Source of the DNA: JACVRX01 sp963831385
GTDB lineage: Bacteria > Actinomycetota > Actinomycetes > Jiangellales > Jiangellaceae
NCBI GenBank assembly: GCA_963831385.1
Contig: CAWHPW010000017.1
Span: 90,943 to 154,942, forward strand
Length of the DNA stretch: 64,000 bases
Direction: 5' to 3'
Shown here in pieces: positions 39,796 through 48,105 of the stretch. How positions within the stretch are numbered: position 1 is the first letter of the stretch; the number at the start of each line of letters is the position of its first letter. The notes below the pieces were generated by a model. It ran no database searches, was not told the origin of the DNA, and saw only the letters and a program-made list of their open reading frames with translations. Made by a program: the position numbers and the translations under genes.

Positions 39796-41118
39796 ATGGA
39801 CCAACGACACGTGCCACGCATCCTGATCGTGGGCGGTGGATACGTCGGGATGTACACCGCGCTGCGCCTGCAGAAGAGGCTCAAGTGGAGCAGCGTGCGC
39901 ATCACGGTGATCGACCCGCGCTCGTACATGACCTACCAGCCGTTTCTGCCCGAGGCGGCCGCCGGTTCGTTGGAGCCGAGACACGTAGTGGTGCCCTTGC
40001 GCCGGGTCCTGCGGGACTCCCAGGTGATCACCGGCGAAGTCATCGAAATCCGGCATGCCGACCGGATCGCCCGGGTGAAGCCACGGGTCGGCGAACCGTA
40101 CGACCTTGCCTATGACCAACTGGTGGTCGCGCTCGGCTCGATCGCGCGAACGCTGCCGATCCCCGGCCTGGCAGACCAGGGAATCGGGTTCAAGCAGGTC
40201 GAGGAGGCGATCGCGCTGCGCAACCACGTGCTCGACCGGCTCGACGTCGCGGCGTCCACCCCGGACGAGCAGGTTCGTCGGCGGGCGCTGAGCTTTGTGG
40301 TCGTCGGCGGGGGATATGCGGGCGTGGAGGCGCTGGCCGAACTCCAGGACATGGCCAAGGACGCCCTGCGCTACTACCCGTATCTCGAGCCGCACCACAT
40401 GCGGTGGGTACTGGTCGAGGCGACCGACCGGATCCTGCCGGAGGTCGGGCCGGACATGGGTGTCTACACCGTCGAGGAGCTGCGCCGGCACGGCATCGAG
40501 GTGCGTCTCGAAACCCGGTTGGAGTCGTGCGTCGACGGCCACATCGTGCTCGACGACGGCACCGAGTTCGACAGCGACACGCTGATCTGGACTGCCGGTG
40601 TGAAAGCGCACCCGTTGCTCGGAACCAGCGACCTGCCGCTGGACGAGAAGGGCCGGCTGCGCTGCCGGCCGGACATGCATGTTGACGGCGTCGACGATGC
40701 CTGGGGCGCGGGTGACTGTGCGGCGATCCCAGACCTCACCTCGGATGTGCCGGGCGCCACCACCGGGCCCAACGCACAGCACGCCGTCCGCCAGGCGAAG
40801 CTACTCGGCGACAACATCGCGGCGACACTGCGCGGGCGATCGCCGAAGAACTACGAGCACAAGTACGTTGGCTCGGTTGCCAGTCTCGGCCTGCACAAGG
40901 GTGTCGCGGAGGTTTACGGGATCAAGCTGAAGGGCTTCATCGCCTGGTTCATGCATCGGACTTACCACGTCAGCAAGATGCCGACGTTCAACCGCAAGGT
41001 GCGCGTGATCATGGACTGGACGCTGGCCTTGTTCTTCCGCCGTGAGGCCGTCTCGCTGGGTCGGGTGCACGTCCCCCGCGACGAGTTCCGCCGCGCGGCC
41101 GTCCTGCCACCCCGGTGA
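39796..41118 (+). CDS. ndh: Type II NADH dehydrogenase-like NAD(P)/FAD-dependent oxidoreductase
   Basis: Intact 440-residue flavoprotein: FAD motif GGGYVGMYTA (residues 13-22), YQPFLPEAAAGSLEP, NAD motif GGGYAGVEALAE (171-182), and WGAGDCAAIPDL (second FAD contact). The C-terminal part, after AQHAVRQAKLLGDNIAATLR, contains the membrane-binding amphipathic segment KLKGFIAWFMHRTYHVSKMP. It would oxidise NADH and pass electrons to menaquinone at the inner face of the membrane without pumping protons. The Rex operator just upstream strengthens the assignment over ferredoxin reductases or other family members. Confidence 0.9.
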   Translation: MDQRHVPRILIVGGGYVGMYTALRLQKRLKWSSVRITVIDPRSYMTYQPFLPEAAAGSLEPRHVVVPLRRVLRDSQVITGEVIEIRHADRIARVKPRVGEPYDLAYDQLVVALGSIARTLPIPGLADQGIGFKQVEEAIALRNHVLDRLDVAASTPDEQVRRRALSFVVVGGGYAGVEALAELQDMAKDALRYYPYLEPHHMRWVLVEATDRILPEVGPDMGVYTVEELRRHGIEVRLETRLESCVDGHIVLDDGTEFDSDTLIWTAGVKAHPLLGTSDLPLDEKGRLRCRPDMHVDGVDDAWGAGDCAAIPDLTSDVPGATTGPNAQHAVRQAKLLGDNIAATLRGRSPKNYEHKYVGSVASLGLHKGVAEVYGIKLKGFIAWFMHRTYHVSKMPTFNRKVRVIMDWTLALFFRREAVSLGRVHVPRDEFRRAAVLPPR

Positions 41119-41206
41119 GAATGACCACGTTCACCATGCCTGTCTATACGTCAACAGGCTTGCAGGCCTGGTGACGTACGTGCACGGGTGGTGAACGTGG
41201 TCATTC
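41119..41206. repeat. 18-bp perfect inverted repeat with nested hairpin, ndh-cfa gap
   Basis: GAATGACCACGTTCACCA (41119-41136) and TGGTGAACGTGGTCATTC (41189-41206) are exact complements enclosing 52 bases. Inside, ACGTCA (41149-41154) pairs with TGACGT (41172-41177) and CAGGC with GCCTG around ttgcag. The whole 88 bases could fold as one long hairpin starting right after the ndh stop codon. Possible terminator or dispersed palindromic element. Confidence 0.85.
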
Positions 41207-41295
41207 CGCAGGGACAGGGCCGTTTAAGCTGGCGGGCGCAATCAGGGCATTCTGCGCGGCGACGCAGTATTCAGCGCTAGAGGAGGTCTAGATCG

Positions 41296-42591
41296 GTGAA
41301 GACGGCCAAGCCTGCCGCAGCCGACCGCGTCGTGCTGATCCTCGAACGCTTGCTCGGCGCGCCGGTGCCGATTCGCATCAGGGCCTGGGACGGGTCCATC
41401 GCCGGCGCCGCCGACGGACCGATGCTGAGCATCAACTCCAGACGGGCCCTGCGCCGGCTGCTCTGGCAGCCCGATGAGGTCGGCCTGGGCCGGGCCTGGG
41501 TTTCTGCAGAGATCGACGTCGACGGCGACCTCGAACAGGCAATGACCCAGTTCGAGAACATCGGCCGCGATCTCGCCACCCGGCGCCGACTGTCTACCGG
41601 CGAACGAGTCGAGGTGCTTCGGACCGCCGCGCGGCTGGGTGTCCTCGGACTGCCGCCAAAGCGGCCGCCGGAGGAGATCTCGCTCACCGGCCAACGGCAT
41701 TCGAAGAGCCGGGACCGAGTGGCGGTTACTCACCACTACGACGTCGGCAACGACTTCTACGAGATCGTGCTCGGCCCGTCGATGACCTATTCCTGCGCCT
41801 ACTGGGCCCGCCCGGACGACCCGACGTACTCACTTGAAGACGCCCAGCGCGACAAGCTCGAGTTGATCTGCCGAAAGCTCGGCCTCGGTTCTGGCATGCG
41901 ATTGCTGGACGTGGGGTGTGGGTGGGGATCGCTCGTCGTGCACGCGGCCAGGGAACACGGTGTTCATGCGGTCGGCATCACGCTGTCCCAGGAACAGGCC
42001 GAATTCGCTCACAAACGAGTGGTCGACGCCGGTCTCACCGACCTCGTCGACATCCGCGTGCAGGACTGGCGTGACGTCAGCGGCGAGCAGTTCGACGCGA
42101 TCGCGAGCGTCGGCATGGCCGAACACCTCGGATCTGAACAATGGGAGGAATACGCCCGCACCTTGCATGGACTGCTGGTCCCGGGCGGCCGACTGCTCAA
42201 CCATCAGATCATCCGGCGACCGGGCCCCAAGCGACCAAGTCGGACGTTCATCACTGCCTTCGTATTTCCCGACGGTGAGCTTCTGCCGTTAGGCGACGTG
42301 GTAACTGCGATCGAGAGCGCTGACCTCGAAGTGCGCGATGTAGAGAGCCTGCGCGAGCATTACGCCCGCACCCTGCGACGATGGGTGATCAATCTGGAGC
42401 GTCAGTGGGATCGGGCCGTCGAGTTGGCCGGTAGCGGCCGAGCCCGGGTCTGGCGCCTCTACATGACCGGATCGGCACGCTCATTCGATGCCGGTCGTAT
42501 CGGCGTCGCCCAGGTGCTCGCCGTGCGCCGGCAGAACGACGGAGGCAGTGGCCTGCCGGCCACTCGCGCCTCCTGGCTCGGCGTCGCGTGA
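41296..42591 (+). CDS. cfa: Cyclopropane-fatty-acyl-phospholipid synthase family methyltransferase
   Basis: Intact 431-residue protein. A leading domain (VPIRIRAWDGSIAGAADG, EIDVDGDLEQAM) precedes the catalytic part: THHYDVGNDFYEIVLGPSMT, YSCAYW (150-170), the SAM motif RLLDVGCGWGSLVVHAA (202-218), GITLSQEQAEFAHKRV and SVGMAEHLG, all CFA-synthase hallmarks. It methylates or cyclopropanates unsaturated acyl chains of membrane lipids. GTG 41296 is preceded by a strong AGGAGGT site at 41281-41287. The end overlaps the ACT protein by 4 bases. Confidence 0.92.
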   Translation: MKTAKPAAADRVVLILERLLGAPVPIRIRAWDGSIAGAADGPMLSINSRRALRRLLWQPDEVGLGRAWVSAEIDVDGDLEQAMTQFENIGRDLATRRRLSTGERVEVLRTAARLGVLGLPPKRPPEEISLTGQRHSKSRDRVAVTHHYDVGNDFYEIVLGPSMTYSCAYWARPDDPTYSLEDAQRDKLELICRKLGLGSGMRLLDVGCGWGSLVVHAAREHGVHAVGITLSQEQAEFAHKRVVDAGLTDLVDIRVQDWRDVSGEQFDAIASVGMAEHLGSEQWEEYARTLHGLLVPGGRLLNHQIIRRPGPKRPSRTFITAFVFPDGELLPLGDVVTAIESADLEVRDVESLREHYARTLRRWVINLERQWDRAVELAGSGRARVWRLYMTGSARSFDAGRIGVAQVLAVRRQNDGGSGLPATRASWLGVA

Positions 42592-43106
42592 GCCTGCAAG
42601 CCGTCACGGTCATCGGACACGATCGACCGGGCATCATTGCCGACGTCACAGCCGGGCTGGCCGATCTCGGGCTCAACATCGAGGACTCGTCGATGACGCG
42701 TCTGCGCGGTCACTTCGCGATGACGTTGATCTGTGCCGGTGATCGATCGCCGGCCGAGGTCGAACACGCGCTGGCGCCCGTGACCGCCGACGGATCCTTG
42801 TTGGTGTCGGTGCGCGAGGTCCCACCAGAGCCGGATCCGGAACAGACCGGGACCGCGTACGTCCTCACGGTCCACGGCGGCGACCGGCCGGGCATCGTCT
42901 CGGCAGTCACGCGAGTGGTGGCGCAGGCCAATGGCAACATCACCGACCTCACGACGCGGCTGGCCGGCGATCTCTATCTCCTTGTCGCGGAGGTCGACCT
43001 GCCCGAAGGAGTCGACGACACGGCACTCGGGGAGCGACTCGCGGCCACCGGACGCGATCTTGGCGTCGGTGTGACTCTGCGGCCGCAGGACACCGACGTC
43101 TTGTGA
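42588..43106 (+). CDS. ACT-domain protein (GcvR-like)
   Basis: 172 residues with two ACT repeats: AVTVIGHDRPGIIADVTAGL (residues 5-24) and VLTVHGGDRPGIVSAVTRVV in the second half, each with the DRPGI ligand-binding turn. The arrangement matches glycine-cleavage repressor-like (GcvR) proteins, amino-acid sensors without a DNA-binding domain. Partner and ligand unknown. GTG start overlapping the cfa stop; its stop overlaps the deformylase GTG, so cfa, ACT, def and the following membrane gene form a coupled set. Confidence 0.88.
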   Translation: MSLQAVTVIGHDRPGIIADVTAGLADLGLNIEDSSMTRLRGHFAMTLICAGDRSPAEVEHALAPVTADGSLLVSVREVPPEPDPEQTGTAYVLTVHGGDRPGIVSAVTRVVAQANGNITDLTTRLAGDLYLLVAEVDLPEGVDDTALGERLAATGRDLGVGVTLRPQDTDVL

Positions 43107-43648
43107 GCCTGGTCGACTGGACCGAGCTCGACCTCGGCGTGACGGGCGAGATCCTGCCTGTCGTCCATGCTCCGAATCCCGTTCTCGCCGGACAGGCTGA
43201 ACCTGTCGATCCCACCGACCCGAAAGTCGTCCAACTGGCGGCAGATCTCATCGCGACGATGCGAGTGTCGCCAGGATGCGTCGGGTTGGCCGCGCCGCAG
43301 GTCGACGTGGGGCAACAGGTGTTCTGTGTCGACGTGTCGACGCACCCCAAGGCGCGAACCACGCACGGGACCTTCGCATTCTGCAACGCCGAGATCGTGC
43401 AGGCGACCCGCCGGGAGTCGGGGCGGGAGGGTTGCCTGTCCGTCCCTGACCTCACCGGTGACGTTCGCCGGGCCACCCGCCTGGTGGTCGCTGGCATGCT
43501 GCCGGGATCGGGGACGTCGGTCACGATCGAGACCGACGCCTTCGAAGCGAGAGCCGTCCAGCACGAGATCGACCACTGCGCGGGCCTATTGTTCCTGGAT
43601 CGGGTTGCCGGTGCCCATGCCGTTTACCCGCGCCGTCGATACCAATGA
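43103..43648 (+). CDS. def: Peptide deformylase
   Basis: Intact 181-residue metalloprotease. The three motifs are GLAAPQ (residues 61-66), EGCLSVP (109-115, Cys ligand) and QHEIDH (153-158, two His ligands with the catalytic Glu). It removes the N-formyl group from nascent proteins. It starts at GTG 43103 overlapping the ACT gene, and its stop overlaps the next ATG. Genomes often have more than one deformylase, so this may not be the only copy. Confidence 0.95.
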   Translation: MSLVDWTELDLGVTGEILPVVHAPNPVLAGQAEPVDPTDPKVVQLAADLIATMRVSPGCVGLAAPQVDVGQQVFCVDVSTHPKARTTHGTFAFCNAEIVQATRRESGREGCLSVPDLTGDVRRATRLVVAGMLPGSGTSVTIETDAFEARAVQHEIDHCAGLLFLDRVAGAHAVYPRRRYQ

Positions 43649-44385
43649 GCCGCCGTGGTCCTGCCGACCGCTCGCCGGATGGGAGTCGTTTGTTGTCGAC
43701 CTCGGAAGGGATGACGCCTGACGAACGGCAGGCCGTCAACGAGGTGCTGGGTACCGAGTACTCGGCGCTGATGAGCGCCTTGAACGCTGCCTGGTCCGCG
43801 TCGCTGACCCGCACGAGCATCTTCATCTACTCCCTGTCGGCAGCCGGCGTGGCGCTCGGCTTCGTGGCCCAAGGCGGGCTGGACAGCCCTCCTTTCACGA
43901 CGCTCGCGCTGGTCGTCCTGCCGTTGATGTTGTTCCTGGGGGTCGCGACGTTCGTCCGTCTGGTCCAAGTTCAGCGCGAGTCGCTCGTCTACAACATGGG
44001 GATGAACCGGATCCGGCACTACTTCCAGGAGACCGCTCCGGCGAGCCGGCCGTACTTCGTCCTGCCGGCCTACGACGACGCGCTGGCCATGTACCGGAGC
44101 ATTGGCACGGGGATGAGCCGGCGCCCTCCGCGGTACCGGCTGCTGTACTTAGTCGTCCAGACCCAGGGAATCGTCGGAGTCTTGACATCCGCAGTGGCAT
44201 CGGCAGTCGGGGCTCTTGCCGTACTTGCTGCCGGGCCAGCAGCTGTTTGGGCGATGGCGACTGCAGCATTCGTCGTCACGCTCGTGGCCCTGTTCGTCTA
44301 CTGGCTGCGCTCCCTGGCCGAGATCCAAAGCGCGATCGAGCCGCTCCACCCGACCCCACCTGACGAGGTGGATGCGCCGTTCTGA
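43645..44385 (+). CDS. Four-segment membrane protein of unknown function
   Basis: 246 residues. Four hydrophobic segments are visible: TSIFIYSLSAAGVALGFVAQ, LALVVLPLMLFLGVATFV, GIVGVLTSAVASAVGALAVL and AVWAMATAAFVVTLVALFVY, in two pairs separated by a soluble loop with NMGMNRIRHYFQETAP and RPYFVLPAYDD. I recognise the pattern from hypothetical actinobacterial proteins but know no function. It overlaps the deformylase stop by 4 bases and ends about 100 bases before the tRNA gene. Confidence 0.75.
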   Translation: MSRRGPADRSPDGSRLLSTSEGMTPDERQAVNEVLGTEYSALMSALNAAWSASLTRTSIFIYSLSAAGVALGFVAQGGLDSPPFTTLALVVLPLMLFLGVATFVRLVQVQRESLVYNMGMNRIRHYFQETAPASRPYFVLPAYDDALAMYRSIGTGMSRRPPRYRLLYLVVQTQGIVGVLTSAVASAVGALAVLAAGPAAVWAMATAAFVVTLVALFVYWLRSLAEIQSAIEPLHPTPPDEVDAPF

Positions 44386-44483
44386 TCGGCCGCGCCGACG
44401 TCACGACCACGCTGAGCGTCATACGCATGCCAGGACAATGATGTCCGCTGTTCGTCTCGTCACAGCCGTAGCCTGAGCGCAGC

Positions 44484-44557
44484 GCCCCCGTAGCCCAACC
44501 GGCAGAGGCAGCGGACTTAAAATCCGCCCAGTGTGGGTTCGACCCCCACCGGGGGCA
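44484..44557 (+). tRNA. tRNA with UAA anticodon (tRNA-Leu), short variable arm
   Basis: Full cloverleaf by eye: acceptor GCCCCCG/CGGGGGC, D-arm, anticodon stem GCGGA/TCCGC with loop CTTAAAA (anticodon TAA), variable loop of only 5 bases, T-stem GTGGG/CCCAC with TTCGACC loop, discriminator A; CCA is not encoded. Ordinary tRNA-Leu has a long variable arm, so this class I shape with a Leu anticodon is unusual. It would read UUA, a rare codon in GC-rich actinobacteria. It marks the end of the conserved gene run. Confidence 0.85.
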
Positions 44558-45467
44558 CTGTCCTGAACTGCGGGCATGCCGACTAGATGATGGCACTTCG
44601 AACCGGTGTGGCATGGTTCGTGGCATGAACGTCGTTCACACGCGTGGCAAGGGCGACGGCCAGCACGCAGAGGGCTGTCAGAGCTGTCTGGGTTAAGTCG
44701 CCGCGCAGGGTCGTCGTCAGGTGGAGCGACCGCGGCGCTGGATGTAAGACCGGGACGTGCCGCGGGGAGGAGCACAGGAAGTGTCGCCGGTCGAGCATGT
44801 AGGTCACGGTCTCGTGGCTGAGTGAGCGAGAACCGGCGTGGGTGCCTCGTCTGCGGCGCGACTGCCGGTGCTGGTGACGTGCCCGTCGTGCTCGCGTAGC
44901 AGGTCAGGATTCGGCGGCATCACGTCCGGGGGCGAGCCAGCCCGCGCAGCATCGGTTCACCGGGACGCTGCCGCTAGGCGCGCTGAGCCGCCGGCCCCGT
45001 CGAGATCAGCGCAAGGTCCAACAGCGCTGCAGCCGCCCGCTGCCGCGACGCCAACGCCGCCGGCAACCTCGGGCAACGTGGAAGCGATCGCCTCGATCGT
45101 GTCCCGTATCGCGACGGTGGTTGCGTACGACAGCATTGTCCCCGGGCCATCACCATGCCCTGATCCGCTGTGGTCCGCGGCACCAGCGACGGCTCAAATG
45201 TCCCGGGCGCTACCGCTGCCGCGACCAACAGACCAGTCTGCTCCCCGCGGCCGGATAGCCCGATCTCCCAGCTCTGGAAGCCCATCCGCCCTCCATCGTT
45301 TAGAGTCTGCCACCTTCGAGTGGATCGCCGGTTGTATGCACCGCTACGGTCCTTGCTACGTCGACTACGAAACGTAGCCGCGCACGTCGAAGCTCAGCGC
45401 CTCCGCCTACGATCACCGCCCGGATTGCGATGGCGTAGAGGGGATGCGAGCGTCGGAGGGTCGAGTG
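44558..45467. other. Region without an intact gene downstream of the tRNA
   Basis: About 900 bases with no complete gene. One decayed minus-strand piece is visible at 44974-45285 (listed separately). A minus-strand open frame at 44583-44807 has a hydrophobic run (LTQTALTALCVLAVALATRV) but no recognisable family. Nothing else is supported. Confidence 0.5.
44974..45285 (-). pseudogene. Remnant of an alpha/beta-hydrolase N-terminal membrane domain
   Basis: The frame begins GFQSWEIGLSGRGEQTGLLV, then AAAVAPGTFEPSLVPRTTAD and, after a frame change near 45140, LSYATTVAIRDTIEAIASTL. The F-x-P-S-L-x-P-R-x(5)-QG-x-x-x-G spacing recalls the N-terminal transmembrane region of the Abhydrolase_9 family. 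The remainder of such a protein (over 400 residues) is not found. Recall-based identification, so only moderate trust. Confidence 0.4.
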
Positions 45468-46349
45468 ATGGGCGATATCTCGGTCGAGAAGTTGCTTAGT
45501 CTTCGATCCGAGCACGCCGAAGGTCCGATCTGGGACGCCGCCACGGAGCGGTTGTGGTGGGTCGACATCACCGCAGAACGGGTGCACTGCTTCGATCCGC
45601 AGTCCGGCGCCACCTGGTCCTGGAAGACGCCGGGTCCACCGGGCGGCGTGGTGCTAGATACCACCGGGCAGCCGCTGGTGGCGGCTCCCGACGGCCTGGC
45701 GGTGCTGGACCGAACCACCGGATCAACCGAGATAGTTGTTCCGATCGAGCAGGACAAGCCGGAAAACCGCGCCAACGACGCCAAGGTCGACGGTCGGGGC
45801 CGGGTCTGGGTCGGCACCATGGCCCTGGACAAGCGGCCGCGGAACGCGGCGTTGTACCGGGTCGATACGGGCCAGGTCACATGCGTGGTGGACGGTCTGA
45901 CGATCTCGAACGGGCCTGCCTTCGACGAATCGGCGGGTCGGCTGTACCTCGCCGACACCGGCGTCATGATTGTCGACGTGTTCGACCTAGACGTTGCCGC
46001 CGGGGCTGTCAGCGATCGTCGACGGTTCCTTGACTTCGGCGATGCTGGGCTCTGGCCGGACGGTATGACCGTCGACGACGAGGGCATGCTGTGGATCGCC
46101 CTCGGCCGGTCCGGGGCGGTTCACCGCTACCGCCCTGACGGCACGCTCGACGGCGTTGTGGAGATTCCGACATCGAATCCCACCTCGGTGGCCTTCGGCG
46201 GCGCCGACGGGGCAGACCTATTTATCACCAGCTCGTGGTACGACCTCGACACCCAGGGCCGGGGAACCCAACCACATGCCGGGGCAATCTTCCGCTCCCG
46301 CCCAGGGATGACGGGTCGGCCCTCGCCCAGGTATGTGCGGACACGCTAG
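45468..46349 (+). CDS. SMP-30/gluconolactonase-like protein
   Basis: About 293 residues from ATG 45468. Beta-propeller signatures: HAEGPIWDAATERLWWVDIT, NRANDAKVDGRGRVWVGTMA, LTISNGPAFDESAGRLYLAD, LWPDGMTVDDEGMLWIALGR and a final NPTSVAFGGADGADLFITS. Metal-binding Glu (E in HAEG), Asn and Asp residues of the SMP-30 family are in place. Expected to hydrolyse a sugar lactone. The last 15 residues look out of family, so a frameshift close to the end or a worn C-terminus is possible. No operon partner is obvious. Confidence 0.85.
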   Translation: MGDISVEKLLSLRSEHAEGPIWDAATERLWWVDITAERVHCFDPQSGATWSWKTPGPPGGVVLDTTGQPLVAAPDGLAVLDRTTGSTEIVVPIEQDKPENRANDAKVDGRGRVWVGTMALDKRPRNAALYRVDTGQVTCVVDGLTISNGPAFDESAGRLYLADTGVMIVDVFDLDVAAGAVSDRRRFLDFGDAGLWPDGMTVDDEGMLWIALGRSGAVHRYRPDGTLDGVVEIPTSNPTSVAFGGADGADLFITSSWYDLDTQGRGTQPHAGAIFRSRPGMTGRPSPRYVRTR

Positions 46350-46783
46350 ACCGCACCAGCACGTCTGGGCGAGACGTCGACGCCTTCCTCATGTATTTGG
46401 CGCGGGTGCGATTACTTACGCCTCGTCTAACGAGGCTCCGCACCGTGGACGCGGAACTTGTGCTCGACCTCGCGGACCGTCGGCACCGGTTCCGCGGGGG
46501 TCACGCCGCGGCCCTACGCCGGCTCTTCTGCTCGATCTGGATCTCCTGCAGGTCGCCAGCGGCCGATCTTCGTCGTCCTTGTGGACTCGGACCCGCCGAT
46601 CGAGCCTGTCACCTCGTACAGTACGCGCCGCGGGGGTGTAGCGGAGTGTCTCGTCAGTTCACGCCGTCCGGCGGATTCGGCTCAGCCACCGTCGCCGATT
46701 CAACACGGAATCCGAGCCGGACGGGATTGATAGCGACACCGGTTGACTCTCGGACGAGGTCAGGGCTCGCAAGCGCGTGCAGC
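46350..46783. other. No supported gene (434 bases)
   Basis: Lies between the end of the plus-strand lactonase and the end of the minus-strand acetyltransferase. Open frames exist but lack motifs. Nothing structured was noticed. Confidence 0.5.
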
Positions 46784-47215
46784 TCAGAGGTGCTTGCGGT
46801 ACCAGCGTGCGGCGCTGCTATCCACCGGGCAGCCCTCGATGACGCCGACCGTCTCGTAGCCAAGCCGCTCATAGAGGCCGGCCGCCAGCATGTCGTAGGC
46901 GAAGAACTCGACGAGGGCACAGCCGCGCCGTCTCGCCACAGACTCTGCCCCGGCCATGAGTGCGCGCCCGAGCCCGCGGCCCCGGAGCGGCTCGTCCACC
47001 CACATGGCATGCAACTGGCAACACCCGCCCCAGGTCATGCCGGAGATACCGGCGACGATCCGATGCTCGTCGTCGCGGACGAAGATCCCGAACGCTCGGT
47101 CTTCCCCGACGCCTGCAGCCGCGATCGCGGCCGCGGCGACGCGCTCCTCGAGCAGCGCCAAGTCGGCGAGATTCGGGGAGTCCTCGACGACGAGCGGGTA
47201 CGGGGCGTCGTCCAC
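46784..47215 (-). CDS. GNAT family N-acetyltransferase
   Basis: 143 residues. The acetyl-CoA binding segment is MWVDEPLRGRGLGRALMAGA (R/Q-x-x-G-x-G/A pattern), followed by GCALVEFFAYDMLAAGLYER and LGYETVGVIEGC, the typical C-terminal strands of GNAT enzymes. GTG 47215, preceded by gggaaag, is chosen because upstream sequence is not conserved-looking and the SnoaL-like stop lies only 26 bases upstream. Substrate unknown. Third gene of a small minus-strand set with the SHOCT and SnoaL-like proteins. Confidence 0.85.
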   Translation of the reverse strand: MDDAPYPLVVEDSPNLADLALLEERVAAAAIAAAGVGEDRAFGIFVRDDEHRIVAGISGMTWGGCCQLHAMWVDEPLRGRGLGRALMAGAESVARRRGCALVEFFAYDMLAAGLYERLGYETVGVIEGCPVDSSAARWYRKHL

Positions 47216-47241
47216 TTGCTCGGCTTTCCCGTGGCCGCGCT

Positions 47242-47661
47242 CTAGGCGGGGAGCATCTGCTCCAGGAGGGCGGCGTCGTCGAAGTAGTTCCGGAACGCCG
47301 AGATTTTGTCGCCTCTGAATTCGGCCACTAGCGCGGCTCCGAGCAGGATCTTGGCCCCAGTCGGTTCGATGACCGTGTCCTCGTGCAGCACGAAAGGCCC
47401 GGTGAACACGGCGTTGAGCCGGTACTCGACGAATCCCTTGTTCCCGAGGACATCGAGCGAGTTGATGTCGATCCCCACGTCCGAGAGGGCGTCCTCCCGG
47501 TAGGCGACCGTCTCGCTCAACTCGTCGAGCGAGCTGACGAGCATGTTCGGCGACCAGCCGCTGACGTCGGCGGTGAACAACTCCGGCAAAGCATCGACGT
47601 CGCCGGTGACGCACGCCTCAAGGGCGCGCCGCAGAACTTGAGCGCGACTGTTCTCAGCCAT
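47242..47661 (-). CDS. SnoaL/NTF2-like protein
   Basis: 139 residues with the cone-shaped NTF2-like pattern: RRALEACVTGDVDALPELFT, EYRLNAVFTGPFVLHEDTVI, AALVAEFRGDKISAFRNYFD. Members are polyketide cyclases, ketosteroid isomerases or stress proteins; catalytic residues cannot be assigned here. Starts about 30 bases downstream of the SHOCT-protein stop. Confidence 0.8.
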   Translation of the reverse strand: MAENSRAQVLRRALEACVTGDVDALPELFTADVSGWSPNMLVSSLDELSETVAYREDALSDVGIDINSLDVLGNKGFVEYRLNAVFTGPFVLHEDTVIEPTGAKILLGAALVAEFRGDKISAFRNYFDDAALLEQMLPA

Positions 47662-47693
47662 GAAGGCTCCTCACTTGTTACGCGTTGTGATGA

Positions 47694-47963
47694 CTAGATC
47701 CCGAGGATCTTGGCCTTCGCGGCTGCGAATTCTTCGTCGCTCAGGATGCCGTTGGCGTGCAGCTCGGCCAGGCGCTCGATCTCATCCGCGTCCGAGCCCC
47801 CTTCGGTGGGGGCGGGCGGCGGCGGCGCGGGCGGCGGCTCGTCGTAGCCGCCCTGGTCGTCGGAGTCCTGCTGCCCTCCGCTGCCCGCCCTGCCGGCCGC
47901 GTAAGCCGCCCCGCCAACCACCAGAGCGGTCCGGCGGCGTGCCCGTCGTCGTACCATTCCCAT
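47694..47963 (-). CDS. Small SHOCT-domain protein
   Basis: 89 residues: basic N-terminus with a short hydrophobic stretch (TALVVGGAAYAAGRAG), a Gly/Asp and poly-Pro linker, and a C-terminal SHOCT domain (IERLAELHANGILSDEEFAA, ending AKAKILGI). SHOCT domains are short oligomerisation modules found in membrane and stress proteins. The role here is unknown. Confidence 0.85.
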   Translation of the reverse strand: MGMVRRRARRRTALVVGGAAYAAGRAGSGGQQDSDDQGGYDEPPPAPPPPAPTEGGSDADEIERLAELHANGILSDEEFAAAKAKILGI

Positions 47964-48105
47964 CGCTCTCCTCCTTCGTCCCTGTTCAATCCCGGCTCCG
48001 GTGGTCTGATGAGCACCATGCCATCGGTAATGCTATTCCGGCTGCGGGCGGTCGGCTTCATCCGAAAGAGACGAAACCGGGTTGAGGAGAGTGAGACCTG
48101 TCGGC

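Noticed and set aside
46784..47614. 276-residue version of the GNAT frame
   Set aside because: Its first half overlaps the SnoaL-like gene in another frame; acetyltransferase homology begins near the GTG at 47215.
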